Source: Zygaena filipendulae (lineage: Eukaryota > Arthropoda > Insecta > Lepidoptera > Zygaenidae). Taken from it: a stretch of DNA of 64,000 nucleotides. Below, in pieces: positions 1 to 12,873 of the stretch. Made by a program: the position numbers and the translations under genes. Each line of letters opens with the position of its first letter. Position 1 is the first letter of the stretch. Below the pieces are notes generated by a model. That model was not told where the DNA came from, did no database searches, and worked only from the letters and a program-made list of their open reading frames with translations. The stretch is taken from NCBI GenBank assembly GCA_907165275.2, contig OU015649.1, positions 1,456,001-1,520,000 of the forward strand. Reading direction: 5' to 3'.

Positions 1-1539
1 CACACATTTTGACTAATACGTGTTTGTGTTTTTCCGAGTGGCATTAGTGTGTAGGTATGTTAGTGTGTGTACGTTAGTGCGTTAGTGTGTACAAAGACAC
101 GAATTGGTTTATCTGTTCGCTGTTATAATTTTTTATTCTATGTGACGCATGTTTGGATGAGTTCATTATGTAAGACAGTGGGAGCGCCGGTCCGTGTCAT
201 CTGGGTATATCTGTTGCGGTGACCGATTAGTTTTCACATTCCTTGACCTCTAGGTACTGCAACCTCTTAAAACTAAACTATCTTTACGTAGAAAGAGCTA
301 GAGATACTATACTCGTGCTTGCTAGCACTTTCTTTGACGATAATCAGCATCAACTTAAGTAGATAACTTTACGACAAATAGGCATTTTTCACAACTCACA
401 TAATATGCTTGATTTTATTATCACAGCGAAAAGATGTGACGGAATTTAGAGTAACTACAATTGTTGGAACTAATTTACTCTATTTAGGTAGGTACTTCAA
501 AAAGATTGTCACAACATAAAGTATGATGATGTTAAAAATTAAGATTTTATTTGTGAAGTCAGTGAGTAATACTTCTTTTGAGATGTTGAGGGTAAAATTT
601 GAACAGGCAACGGAAGTGACGCGCTTAAAATTGGAAACGAGTACAACAACCGGTGCGCGTCAAGTAAGATTAAAAAAAAAAATACAAAAAAACCCAATTT
701 TTTTTTCAATAACCGATCAACATACATATTATTATACCTAATACCTAATACGTATCTGTTAGTACCTAATTTGTGACAAACATATATGTACATAATATAA
801 ATTAACTTGTAATTATGTCTTTTGTATTTATATTAGTAGGTACTATGTAAGTACTAGCCGAATCCCCTCGGGTTTACCAGCATGAATTTCGGGACTCCTA
901 AACATATAGCTAAACTTTCGACAAAGTTCATCGCATTCGTTCCTAATTGGACCTTCGGGAAACAACAGATTATATAGGCTTTCATTTTTCAATTTTATCT
1001 TCTTCATTCTGCCGTCTTTCATCAAAAACCCGACAGTATTCTTAACTCTATGCCATCGTCATTTAAATTTTAGAATAATACTTAGTTAATAATTTTATTA
1101 TTATAATTAACTTATTGTTTATTACGTAATACCTATTACAGCAATCTAATTGTATTACGTTATCTTTCATTATAAACTTATAAATAAATTACAATGTACC
1201 TATGTATATATTTAGATTATAATATTAGATATATCAACATATAAAAAGAGAAAATTTTATTCACACACATAAATAAAAATCGAATGGTTTTTAAATGGCA
1301 ACATTATAAGGTTTAATTATGATAGTATAGGGTCTAAAAAATGGTGCTTTACCACTTCTCTACTATACGACTGTTAAGGACGGTTTATACTTACTGCTGC
1401 AAATTCATAACCCAATGTGAAATCACAGAATACAGGATTTGCATTTTTATGTATTGAAGTGTATATAAAGTGTATATAAAGTGTATATAACGTATATATA
1501 AAGTAGTAAAAGGCACTTCCATTCAACCCTGGAACCATC

Positions 1540-1645
1540 CAAGGCTTTATCATATGAAATCCATCCCCACGGGGACTCGAACCCTGAACCTGAGCGGACA
1601 GGTATGGTGACTACTGTGCCAACCGGGTCGTCAAAATGTATACGA
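1540..1645 (-). repeat. tRNA-derived SINE-like fragment
   Basis: Read on the minus strand there is a box A-like stretch (ggcacagtagtcacc) followed by a box B-like stretch (ggttcagggttcgagtcccc). Together they resemble an internal Pol III promoter of a tRNA-derived SINE. No clover-leaf with paired acceptor stem is evident, so I do not call a functional tRNA gene. Confidence 0.45.
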
Positions 1646-2324
1646 CTTGATTGCGTGAAACAGTAGGTACTTATGTGAAGTGAACGGTTTTCCTCCCATA
1701 AAGGTTTAATTTGGTTTACTAAATGTCCTCTATGGCTAAAGGCCCATTTACACTTCCACAAGTATGTACTTATTTATCTACAGTAGGAGTTAACTTGCGA
1801 GCATTCCACAAGGCGATAGTGAAGCTAACCAAACGCTATAATAAATCATTTAAATATCTTTATTTTCATTGAAAACTGCCAAAAGTGACCGTTTCGGGCA
1901 CTTTTTGTTGAACCTGTTTTGATAACAAGTTTAAATGCTACAGAATAATCAGAAAAATTTAGTGTTTATCTTATTACAATCTACTATCGACTACTTTTTC
2001 AATGGAAACATCACAGAACATACATTTTTTATAGAGGATGGCTGAGGGTGACGCTAGTTTTACTCCTGTAAACACTAAACTCACCGTGTTCACAATTTAA
2101 TTCACTTCTGTACTTGTGCAAGTGTAAAATTGCTTATAAAAGTTGATTTGGTGATGAAGTTTACCAGATAGTCGAGTAAAAGGAAGGCATGTGCAATGGT
2201 CCCCGAGTTGCAGCTGTGGCCTGTGGGCCTTGGACCACTTCACTCAGAGAACGTATTTTAAGACACGTTCAAGTTAGAATAGCTGGGCTGTGGCGCAGTG
2301 ATACATAAATACCATAGTTAAAGT

Positions 2325-2620
2325 CCTTTTTAACCGACTTCCAAAAAAACGAGCAGGTTCTCAATTCGTCTGCAGATATGTTTTTTTTTTGTATCTTTGT
2401 TACACGATTACTCGAAGACGGCTGGACCGATTTGAAAGATTCTTTCTTTTGTTTGATAGGGTATACTTTCAAGTTGGTCCCATTGTAAATAAGTCAGGAT
2501 CTTATGATGGGATCATGGAGTAATCGAGGAAACTCTTAAAGTATTACAGGCACACCTTTAGCGATTTGGGTACCTATCATAAGTTGTCACTTTGTAAATT
2601 GTTATAAACCAATCCACTTA
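2325..2620 (+). repeat. Interspersed repeat family C, copy 1
   Basis: Starts near ttttaaccgacttccaaaaa and continues with ggttctcaattcg, a T run, cgattactcgaagac.gctgg and a late aagtcaggat/gggatc block. The same order of blocks recurs at 8258-8527, which defines a dispersed family. Its start also appears alone at about 5510-5570 and, inverted, at about 18565-18592. No coding capacity is seen. Confidence 0.7.
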
Positions 2621-2698
2621 AAAGCGAAAAATAAATAAAATTTTCACTTTTTGTTACAATATTTAAAATTATATCATAATACAATTTTTATATAGTAT

Positions 2699-2968
2699 TA
2701 GCTGTTCCCCGCGGTTTCACCCACGATAATTTCCGATTTCCCGCCAGAATTCTAGGATGTATAATCTGTATAATCCATGCATATCCATACTAATGTCATA
2801 AATGCGACAGTAACTATGTCTGTATTAACTTTCACGCCTTAACTACTCAACTAATCAGCATGAGATTTTGCAAACACATTGTCTGGGGTATACAAAAAAA
2901 GCCCTTTCCCACCGGACCTCCGAAATGAACGCGGGTAAAAACTAAAAACCGCGGCAAACAACTAGTTT
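2699..2968. repeat. Inverted pair of retroposon family A copies
   Basis: A forward copy begins tagctgttccccgcggtttc at about 2699. It is followed from about 2825 by an inverted copy that ends aaccgcggcaaacaactagt. Family A is the commonest repeat in this window; its full pattern is ctagctg, a ccgcgg palindrome, tttcaccc, ttcccgcgggaattccgggata, tgacaacgtg, aaatttcatgatgatc and a ttataatatta tail. Confidence 0.7.
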
Positions 2969-4431
2969 CATATAAATGTGCCAATATGGGGCATAATACT
3001 GGTAAAATGCATTGCAGTAACACATAAATTTAACTCATTGCACATACCTACATAGTTTTGAAATACTAGTTTTCGTATTTACTTACTTTCGATGCCGATC
3101 GACCTACGGCCACTAGGTACTCTTTCGACTTAAATAATGAGCAATACATTAGAAAACTTAGGTTGCCAAATACACCACTTGAGTAAGTTTTTTATTACAT
3201 GTCAGAACTTAGAAAGGTACAAAAATAACTTTTAATAAATTTGGGTTACTTAAATATTGAACTTGCTGCCCACCTATCCTCCTACACACATTAGCTTTAG
3301 CCTTTAGCATACAACATAAATATTCCCTTTATAAATTTCTTAATTAACTTTTAACGTAATTAACGGGTTACTTTCGTATAGCTTGGATGGCAAAAGGTCT
3401 AGACATATGCAACGCCTGTAATCTTACAGAAAAGGAACAGATAACAATATCAATAATAAAAAATAGTATATACTATATATGTACCTAATATAATAGTAGT
3501 CCATAAGTAATAAAACTCTTGTTTGTTTATTTGTATGCGCATCACATAAAAACTACTTACCTACTGGATAAATTTGAATGAAACATTGGATGTAGGCAGG
3601 TGTTCTCTGGGTCAACACACGTACCTACATGCGGGATACTTTGCATCTTGCCTATAAATACATCGTAGAGTTTCCAAGGAACTCCAAAGATTTGTAGGAG
3701 TTCTGAAATCACTAATAAAGCAAGAAAAAGATCAAACTTAGCCGATGAAAGTAGCAATTAAAAATTAGCGAAATTACTTCTTAACTGTTATTTTATTATA
3801 ATATTATAGTCTTTTATGTTAATTATATTATCCTATTGCGACATTATTCGTGCATAAGTACCTATTTAAGTCTTTTTAACATTAATAGTACGAAATAATC
3901 ATAGCCTACAAATTGACCCATTCCAATTTCCAACTGTTCAAATACCTCGCAGATTTCCGCATTGCAAAACTGCGCCAGGCGGGGCACTGCAAGAAGCTAG
4001 CACAGTACAAATAATTGACTTTAACTGACAATAACACGTTGGTAACTTCCTTCAAGAAATAGTTCCCTGACTACGGACTGTATGTGGATATCGCACGCAC
4101 AATGCGCTGATCGTATCTCCTACGTTCCTTCGCACGTAACATATCCACCCGCGACGTGTTCACATGCCCATGTGAAAACTATCATATCAACAAGTTATCA
4201 CTAGTGAAGACAGATGCAAAGAATACCGACTATTACTACGTAAAGAAGCGGCACTCTTCGCCTTCCGCCAACTTTTTGGTTCCCATAGAACAGTTAGAAG
4301 GAACATCAACTCAGTAGGTACGTATTGTGATGCCTCGTGAAGCTTGTCAGCAAGAGTGAAAAGAAGAAATATTATATTTAGTAGGCAAAGTTTTACTCGA
4401 AAGCAATACCTAATTGTAGAGAAATTAAGTC

Positions 4432-4556
4432 ACGTTTATAAACGCTACTCGAGCTGGATACGATCTTAAGTCTTCGTTTTATTGATTTTCTCTCGTAATG
4501 AGCGAGATACTATCTTGAGAGCATATTATCCAGTTTGAGTAGCGTTTATAAATACG
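4432..4556. repeat. Short inverted-repeat element (MITE-like)
   Basis: The left arm at 4432-4460 (tttataaacgctactc then gagctggata) pairs with the right arm at 4527-4556 (tatccag, tttgagtagcgtttataaat). The arms are about 29 bp with few mismatches around a 66 bp centre, as in a small non-autonomous DNA transposon. It carries no ORF. Confidence 0.65.
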
Positions 4557-4920
4557 GGTATAAGAAGTGACAAATTGATTTTGTCTTTTTAAGTACGTAC
4601 CATGTACGTACTTACCTACCTATCACTGAAAGTTAATAACTAAATGCATTTAATGATTTTTCATTACTCATACTCGGAAAGTAGGTCTGAAGTTGCCTGA
4701 GAAGCGGGTTGAAAGAAACACTTTCAGCCCTAGGGAGAATCGCTTTCAACTGACAGCTAGATACTGCAGAAACTCAAGTTTTTTTTTATGTCATAGGGGG
4801 CATACTTACTGGCCAGTAGCACACCTAATGGTTGATATAATATGTAAAATAAAATTCACTCATTTTTTTCTTTAGCTAATTCCTATTTTTATTTTGACTT
4901 TCCTTGCATTCGTAATGAAA

Positions 4921-5035
4921 AGCACAGTGTTATCCTCGGGAGAAAGACTTATTTAGCCCCGAGACGGGGTTTGGCGCCCGAGCGTAGCGAGGGCGCCAAT
5001 AGATCGATTACTTTCACCCCTAGGATAACAATGTA
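4921..5035. repeat. Inverted-repeat fragment around a GC-rich core
   Basis: gtgttatcctcggg plus agaaag on the left pairs imperfectly with ctttcacccctaggataaca on the right. The core reads gagacggggtttggcgcccgagc then gtagcgagggcgcc and is itself palindromic. It is probably a decayed MITE. Confidence 0.45.
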
Positions 5036-6177
5036 CTATTACATCTCTCATATTCGGTAAGTAGGTCCTTATTACCCACAAATGGAGCTTGTAGGTGACC
5101 AATTAGCGCTCTAGGGTAATAATGAAACTAGAAAAGCCCTAGGGCGGTAAGTAATTAAAAAAAAAACTCTTCACTCTTTCAAAAAGTTCGCGTACATCTA
5201 ACCATCATACTGGCAATAGACATCATGCATTCAGCCCAATGACAAAGGAGGTCGCTTCGCTATTCAGCCTTGTCTTCAAATAAGTATAATAGTCATCAAT
5301 TTTAAATATCGAACGGCGAAGCTCAATTTCGTTCTTGAAAAAAAAATCATAATAAAATCTTTTATTCTTGTAACGCCGGTTTTTTCTACTTACCTCACAA
5401 TCGAGATGTAAAGCAGAGTAGTTAGCTCGGGTGTAAGCATCATGCCTTACAGCCCTTGGCTACTAATCTACTAATTTAAAATTCGTGTTGGGCAAAGACT
5501 TTGTTTTTAATCGACTTTAAAAAAGGAAGAGGTTCTATGTTCGGCTGTATATGTACCTATTGTTTTTTTAGATACCTAATGCTTAAACGGCTGATGAAAA
5601 ATAATGATTAGGTGTTAATATTTGAAAAAGTGTTACTTACCTACTCGAAAAACTGTTACTGACTTTTGCGACAAAATTATCTATTATCACGGACACTTTT
5701 CTAGGTGTAATAACTACACTCTTTCGATTTGGAACCCCCCTTTTTGACTAACGGGCAAGAAAAGTGCATTCCCACGACGTAGTGAGTGGAATGCGTCTAC
5801 GCATACTTTACTCACATTATTCTCTACGAAACGGATTACGTAAAAGTATGATATATCTTCTTAGAAGGGGTTTGGGAACCAGATCTGCTATTTAATAGCT
5901 CTGTTATAGTTTTTTATTACACGAAAGTACTTCAAATACATTATGTTTTTATATACGTTTCGAATTTATTCAATATGATTATATTTAGACGCAAAATTTC
6001 CATTCTTTATATATCAAAATCTGTATTCTCTACATGATTATTCATAAATATATATCATAGTAAATACATAATTATTATAATTACGAAAATCTAGCCGCTG
6101 CTAAAATAATCACGGAACCTAGAACATACAGGATGTGATTCAACCAACTCAACCGCCAACTCTGTATAATATTTTAT

Positions 6178-6345
6178 ACTAGCTGTTCCACGCGGTTTCA
6201 ACGGCGTAAATTACGGAGTTGTCGCTGGAATTCCGGGATAAAAGTACCCTATAACTTTCTCAGTATTCTGACAACGTGTACGCAGAATTTCATGATGATC
6301 GGTTGAGTGATGAATACAAGCGTGGACTAACTAGTCATAATCATT
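6178..6345 (+). repeat. Retroposon family A copy
   Basis: Opens with ctagctgttccacgcggtttc and continues with ggaattccgggataaaagta, tgacaacgtgtacgcagaat and ttcatgatgatcggttgag. It is nearly full length. Confidence 0.75.
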
Positions 6346-6778
6346 AGATCAATCAACCAACGTTAGAACCTGGTTTAAACTTACATTAGCTATGACAATG
6401 ATTAAAAAATTATCAAATGCCGCAATGATCTCGTACGCACAATGGTTCGACGTGTTCGGTGTTTGTGTAAGGTTTATGTGAAATCTTGAGTAACGAGAAA
6501 AGGATAGGTACTTAGTTTTCACAATAAAATTAGCATTTGTAACACAATAAAGAGATTAACCAACACCGAGATGTTACTGCGGTATAATGACTTGTGCTTA
6601 AATTAATGTTCCATACAATAGAAGCCGAAGCAGTTATAAAAAGTTCAATTCAAAAAAATTTACTCTTTCAATTCTTATTTTTCTTTTTTGCAATTCTAGC
6701 CGTCTGGTGTTTACCAATGACGAAGTTACTTATATTCATCCTCACTTGAATGTGAAATATTGCGGTTCTTTATTTATA

Positions 6779-7020
6779 TACTAGCTGTGCCCCGCGGTTT
6801 CACCTGCGTGAGTTTCGGAATTCCTGCAGGATTTTTTTTTATGTACATAAAATAAAAGTAGGCAGCCTAAAGTTAAGTTATAGCTTTCTGCCAGTGAAAG
6901 TTAGCCGGAACAAACAGACAGAGATAGGCAGACAAAAAAAAATAGTATATATACTTGTGCATTTGTGAAAAGCTGTTAATTTGCAAGTAGGAACAAACAG
7001 ACACTTACATTTTATTTATG
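6779..7020 (+). repeat. Retroposon family A copy (diverged 3' part)
   Basis: Starts ctagctgtgccccgcggttt. After about 60 bases it diverges into an A-rich segment with cagacagagataggcagac, seen in several repeats of this type. Confidence 0.6.
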
Positions 7021-8257
7021 TGTATAGATTGACAAACTGTTGCCCGCACTTTTATCGACGTCTTGGTGTTGAATATTTCTTAAGTAGGATACTTTGAACC
7101 TATCGGCAATAACGAGTAGGTACTGTTTTATGCTGCGCCATTGTTAACTCTACATTTGAGTTTTTTGGCGGAAATCAAAGATTCGGTTATTTATTTTCAT
7201 GTCGGTAAAAAATGGTTAAAAATGGATTTTGTTGTGTTATAAGGTGCTGTATTGGACAATAATTTTCAGAGTGACGCTTTTTTATGTGAAGAAGATATAT
7301 GACATTTCGGACTGATTTCTTCGATTTCCTCCAAGAGCTCCGAGAAAGTTCTTGCAAGCTATTAGCATATAAGTACCGTGGCTTGCAAGTTCAAACGGTA
7401 CAACGAAGCATTTTTAGAACTGGCTAAATGCATTTTATGCGAAAGTCAATAATGTCTGCTTATTGTATACCTATTAGGTACTCAAGTAGGTAGGTACGCA
7501 AACTTATCACTATACTATAGTACATACCTACTATAGTATATACCTACGCATCAATATACTTTATAGCAATACAAAGTTGGTATATTGAAATGAGTATTGG
7601 AGAGGCCGGCAGAAATGACGAAAGTAAGATGCAAAAAAAAAATGCAATATAACTATACATAATATTATGTAATTAAAGTTATCAAGTTATCAAAAAATCA
7701 CTGAGAAAAATCATTAGTAGGTAAGTGGGTAAGTAATAAAGCAGTTGTGGCATAAGTGATTTTATTTTTCTTATGATTGTGGTCAGTGGTAAAGTGTGGC
7801 TAGTGACGGCGTCGAAGCTGGTTCAAACCACTGAGCAAAATATAATCACTACGTTTTAAGAGTAGGCACTTCCATAAAAATCGCTGAACCGATCTATGAA
7901 AGCAATTTGTGCCAACTGCCGACCATACCAATGCAATGTATGACGCGGTCATAGAAATTTGGTTAAATATTACAAAGTTGGTAAAGAAGTCCGCGCATAA
8001 ATCCATAGTAACTTTTGGTTCGAGGGAGTGTCGCTGGCCTGGTTCAAACCACAGACATAATATTATGTAGGTAGGTAGATATAATGAGGTATAATGGTTC
8101 AAACCGCGAATTTCGATTGTTTTTTAGATGTATCAATTCTGGCGCGATGTAGACCTACGCATTGATTTTATATGTACACGCACCGTTTATATAATTATCT
8201 GTACAATGATCATGCGACTGATCCATTAAAACTATGTACTTCTTGTATTCATGTGTA

Positions 8258-8527
8258 TTTTTAACCAAATTCCAAAAAAGGTTCTCAATTCGACTGCACC
8301 TACCTATATTGTTTTTTTTGTACGTTTGTTACGCGATTACTCGAAGACAGCTGGCCGGTTTTGAAAAATTATTTTTTTGTTTGAAAGGCTAGGTGATCAT
8401 GAAGTCAGGATTTGATGACGGGATCTTGGAGAAATCGAGGGAACGCTTCAAATATTTCACGGTTTGCGATTCGATTAGATAAATTGTCACTTTAGAAATT
8501 GTAACCAACCCACTTAAAAGCCAAAAC
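8258..8527 (+). repeat. Interspersed repeat family C, copy 2
   Basis: Parallels 2325-2620: ttccaaaaaaggttctcaat, a T run, gcgattactcgaagacagct, aagtcagga and gggatcttggagaaatcgag blocks occur in the same order, ending with ccaacccacttaaaagc. Confidence 0.7.
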
Positions 8528-8731
8528 AAGCCCGCTCGTGTCTGCCCACTTTGGTATTTTTTGTTCACGACGATGACGACAATCTATTTAGGACCTATTC
8601 GGCTTGGCAGTTGGCACCGACTCCGAAACGATCTGTTGGTAGCACATACCAATATTAATTTTATGTGCATTTTTGTCTTAAAATTGGGTTTTTAATTTTT
8701 TTGTTAAAATTTTGTTTACTATACCTACATT

Positions 8732-8966
8732 CTCAGACCAAATAAAAATTAAAGACGGAACGCGTAGAACAAACAAGTGAAGCCAGGAAGAAGACACCAT
8801 CGCCGTGCACGTACACAGAAACATGCACACACTTACTAGAAAAAGACATAATAAACCCTAAGTAAACTTTGCAAATCCATACACTTTCCTAATCACCACA
8901 TGCATACGCAACCGGCTTCACTTCGTTGTTCGAGACATTCCGTCTTTAGTTTTTATTTGGTCTGAG
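8732..8966. mobile_element. hAT-like MITE with 8 bp target duplication
   Basis: The termini are long inverted repeats: ctcagaccaaataaaaatta.. at the left and ..tttttatttggtctgag at the right, about 50 bp each with few mismatches and both including gaagcc/ggcttc. The flanks carry the same octamer, cctacatt, at 8724-8731 and 8967-8974. An 8 bp duplication is the hAT-superfamily signature. The element is 235 bp and non-coding, so it would have depended on a transposase from elsewhere. Confidence 0.8.
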
Positions 8967-9235
8967 CCTACATTTTCCATTTATTTTACAATAAAGTAAA
9001 TCGAACAAATTGGTTTTCAGCTAGTCATTCAATATACCTACTTAGCTAAATCTATCTTGCTTGGAACTTTGACAAATAATCTAACACAATAATAAGTAGA
9101 CCTAGACCTACTCATTATTACGAAAACAGATTTCATATTTTTTTTTAATATTGTATTCAGTTTACTTATAATAGGTACCTATTCTTTTTCATAATACATA
9201 TATAATTACTAATTTTTAAACAAATAAGTAGGTCA

Positions 9236-9520
9236 ATGCTCCTAGACGGAATCTTAAGAGTAGTTAATCTCGTCGAAGACGTCAAAACAAAAGAAAACAT
9301 GGTCTCTTTGATTGCAACACCTTCTAGACCTGTGGCACTGTGGTTAATGAATATTAAAGGTCACCCTTTCATCCCAGGACAAGTGACTATTACGTGTGTC
9401 GTGGTAATTACACTATTAGCCTTGTTCATAAGAAAGAATCCTGTCAGAAAGATTTATTTGACAATACTTGAAAGTGTAAAGTTGCTTGCTGAAGTGTTTG
9501 TACTTAACTATCAGTATTGA
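9236..9520 (+). CDS. Hypothetical 94-residue protein or terminal exon, one hydrophobic segment
   Basis: Not recognised. The ORF opens with ATG and has a fairly even amino-acid mix (start MLLDGILRVVNLVEDVKTKE), unlike the lysine/tyrosine-rich junk ORFs around it. A hydrophobic stretch at about residues 51-66 (VTITCVVVITLLALFI) is followed by basic RKNPVRK, which looks like a membrane span. A sequence resembling a 3' splice site (caaataag) lies just upstream, and aataaa occurs at about 9680. It may therefore be the last exon of a gene to the left rather than a complete gene. I see no partner exon and no known domain. Confidence 0.3.
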   Translation: MLLDGILRVVNLVEDVKTKENMVSLIATPSRPVALWLMNIKGHPFIPGQVTITCVVVITLLALFIRKNPVRKIYLTILESVKLLAEVFVLNYQY

Positions 9521-10475
9521 AGTACTTGTTTCGAATTAATGAATTATTGCCGCAATAGGTATAGCTATTTGTAGAGGTGGAGTCCTTAGTCTGTACATTA
9601 TTTATTCTAGAGTATATGTAAATAGTTCGGAGCATTCTAGGTTTTTATTTAGGTATCATTGAAGAATTCAATTCAATGTGAATAAAAAAAAAATTGTTGT
9701 TCTCCCTATCGCTTCTGGCAATGCTTTTAACTTTTGCTTTTTTAATAATTTTAAATAGTCGTAAAATTCTTTTTCTATCATCGATTCTCTTAATGTTCAA
9801 TATTTCAAATTAGGTATTCAAAAGTATGGAAGGGACGAAAATTGTCTGTAAAGTAGTAGGTATATCTATCAGTGGCGAAGGGTGAAATATTGAGAGAGGC
9901 AACCCGGAAATCTATTTGGTACCTACTATAAATATTAATTTAAAGTAATTTCAACTTATTAAACTATTTACTTACCGCAAACACCTAATTTCAACGTACG
10001 TCTGCGTAACTGCTTTCACTATCATTACACACAACAAAAATCCAATTATAATACTAATCACTATTTAATACCAAGTAATAAATTCTAATACGTGACACTA
10101 ACTAATAAATTCAAATACCTATAAATTTTCATTTTTTTTCGTCATAAATTCAAGTTGTCTGTCAACAGTCAACACAGAATGTCCGCTTCGTTTCGAATTT
10201 CTAGGACCAATCAGGATATTTGATGAGACAGCAATAGAAAATGCGTGCGCGTGAGCGAGAAGGAGGGAGTAACTCGATTTGCAGCGGCTTGCCATAGTTG
10301 CTACTTTAGCCGGCTGCCTGCGACCTTGATGTGACGTCACGGCATTATTTTGTATGGAAGTTTAACCGCTAAAAAGCCGATCGCGCCAGCGGCTTATTTT
10401 ATGACAATTTGTTGTTGAAGAAAAATTCTGTTGATAGTTTAGGCGTTTTGTAATGTTTCCTACTCAGTAGAGAGA

Positions 10476-10525
10476 ATTTTTGTAGTATTTCAGTAGATTC
10501 TACTGAAATACTTCCTACAAAAATT
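10476..10525. repeat. Near-perfect palindrome
   Basis: agtatttcagtagat is followed directly by tctactgaaatact. The outer parts (aatttttgtag and ctacaaaaatt) also pair, giving a roughly 50 bp hairpin with a small bulge. It is probably a miniature element; it carries nothing coding. Confidence 0.6.
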
Positions 10526-11911
10526 ACTGATTGTGCCATTTCTAAATTACGGTAGAGAGAGTGGTTGTGTTCCCAACTTCTGAAGGGAAGCCGGTGGGAA
10601 TCGGCTTCTATGGTACCTTCGCCACTGATATCTATTACACGAAAGAATTCCGAAACCTTCCTTTAAAAAACCAGTAGGTAACCATACCTCGAAACCATAA
10701 TCACATGCCAATCCATCACTACTTAAGTACTCTACCATCTAACCGACCATCTTATGCAATGAAACGCATATTGAAGCTATTTCGCATAAACCATCCAGAT
10801 TCGATGGTTATCTAAATAATGCACAGCCTTCGGATGCTGTGTGATGTGTAATTTTGCCGGTTATATCTACTCGTAGCGCGACTTTCTCAATCCAAGGTTA
10901 TGAGTAGAAAGTGATGGATCGTGATGGTCAAAGATGCCGCTCGTTTGATAAAGTATATACTTACTTATAACTTTTTCGGAGGCATCGCCGGCAGCGCAAC
11001 AGGTTGGTACATAACTCAGAAAATAATGCAGCTGGCGTATTATAATATTAGCTAGCAGTACCCGCAAAAAATATTTCTGGCTGACCGTGGCTGTCCAGCT
11101 GCAAGCTGTCCGTTTGTACTCTGTTTCTAGAGTAGTATATTAAAAGGGTTTTTGAAGTTGTGCTGCTTATCCATACAATTTAACGGAGTATTATTCGGAA
11201 TCTCTCGGAAACCACTTGATTTATAGCGATATGAAGCACCGGAGAACACTGACTATTCAATTTACGATTACATCTACAACCCTCAATAACATCTCTATAT
11301 ATTACGATTAAGGCAAAGGTCATTGATCTTACCTACGCATGATTTCATATTCGATTGCTAATCGCGGTGATTCGTTTGATAGGTTCGCAATCGGGGCCAG
11401 TGACTCACTATTACACGGTCTTACCACCCGGACGTCGACCGCCCAGGTTGCAAAATGCTTTCCTTACGCCGTGAACTTTGTATATCGGTTATTCCGTGTC
11501 GTCATAGATTGTTACCGACATGTTGTAATATAATTCGTAACCTCATCCAACCGCACCATATCCGTTGTGAGCCGGGACGGCTGAATACGCCCGATCCATC
11601 TCCGAATGTGTTACATAAACCGCAGTCCGCAGCGCGGCCTATGACCGTGTCCAACGCAGACATTGTGTGGTGTTGAAAGCTGCTCCAAACAAAAGAAGGT
11701 TGTATTAAATACTCTATTTGGAGAGTTAAAGCCTTCGCAATATCTTAACGCGAATCTAGTGAGCGTTAAATAGAACAATAATTAGGTTTTAATGGAAGAA
11801 GCGTTCAGTCGCAAAGAATCAAACACAAAGGTGACACAAATTTCAAATAGGCACCTAATCTTAAGTTGCTTTGAGAAATCAATGCGTTGTCTTGAGACTT
11901 TTTATTCATAC

Positions 11912-12168
11912 TAGCTGTTTCCCGAATTAACTTTGGAGATCCCGCGGGAATTCCGGGATAAAAATTAACCTATGTATCCCTGACAACGTGCAGCATGCAA
12001 AATTTCATAATGATCAGTTGAGCCGTTAAGGCGTAAAAGCGTAACAAACAAACAATCTCACTTTTGAATACACGTTGTCAGGGATACAGAAAGGATATAG
12101 ACTTCTTATCCCAGAATTCCCGCGGGATCTCCGAAATTAACCGTGGGCGAGACCGCGGGAAACAGCTA
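11912..12168. repeat. Inverted pair of retroposon family A copies
   Basis: The forward copy at about 11912-12055 (ctagctgtttcccg.. to caaacaaacaatctcac) abuts an inverted copy at about 12066-12168 that ends gaccgcgggaaacagctagt. The head-to-head order gives a large imperfect hairpin. Confidence 0.7.
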
Positions 12169-12592
12169 GTAATAATATATTATTAGGTAGTCTCAAGTGC
12201 TATATATATATTTTATTAGGTAGATAGATACTTAAGACATGTATCATGAGAACTTTTTAGCTAACGCTAATTTTATTAATTAGCCTTCACTATTTACTGA
12301 CTGACACTAACGCGGATTACCTTGGTGCGGCAGATAATTGTTAAATTCTGTTAATTTTTCAAAATTCTTTGTCAAATTGTCAACACTCTGTCACGGATAG
12401 TTAAGCTGCGTGTACACACAGTAGCACATATGTATACCTACCTAATTAAAAACACATATTATCTTCTAGCGGTAAGCTATGAGATTTTCCCCACTTCTGT
12501 GATTGTATGCATTTAAATTATGCAAAGCTTTAGGAATTGCATTCTGTAAGATTTGTTATCTACCTGTATCCTTTGATACTATTACAGGAAAG

Positions 12593-12805
12593 TGAGTTTG
12601 TTTGTTTGTTTGTTTGTAACGCACAAACAAACAAACAAACACTTCACACGTTTCACACTTCAATAGTTCAACGGATCATCATGTTTTGCATTTTTGCATG
12701 TACACGTTGTCAGGGGTAAAGAAAAGGACATAGAGTACTTTCATCACGGAATTTCCGCAGGAACTCCGAAACTATCGCGGGTGAAACCACGGGGATCAGC
12801 TAGTA
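12593..12805 (-). repeat. Retroposon family A copy with palindromic (TTTG)n/(CAAA)n tail
   Basis: On the minus strand it starts ctagctgatccccgtggttt and ends in a CAAA-type tail at about 12597-12641. There tttg repeats, a short spacer and caaa repeats form a self-complementary simple repeat. Confidence 0.7.
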
Positions 12806-12873
12806 TGTATCATAACATAAAAGGATTAGTTTGTTTATATAGCGATAATGTCCGAAACGACTAATGGGCGGCG

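Larger units (their letters stand above)
1..9235. other. Gene-poor, repeat-rich interval
   Basis: No open reading frame here has splice sites, length or composition that persuades me it is coding; the short ORFs lie in AT-rich DNA or repeats. The interval holds retroposon fragments, two copies of a longer repeat (2325-2620 and 8258-8527), a tRNA-like SINE, two or three palindromic MITEs and tacct/aggta-rich spacer. It could be intergenic or the intron of a gene starting outside the window. Stretches 1-1440, 3000-4400 and 7020-7790 show nothing I can name. Confidence 0.6.

Noticed and set aside
10320..10340. CRE-like tgacgtca as a regulatory site
   Set aside because: Similar motifs recur inside repeats (about 13642, 25484), so it is more simply part of repeat sequence.
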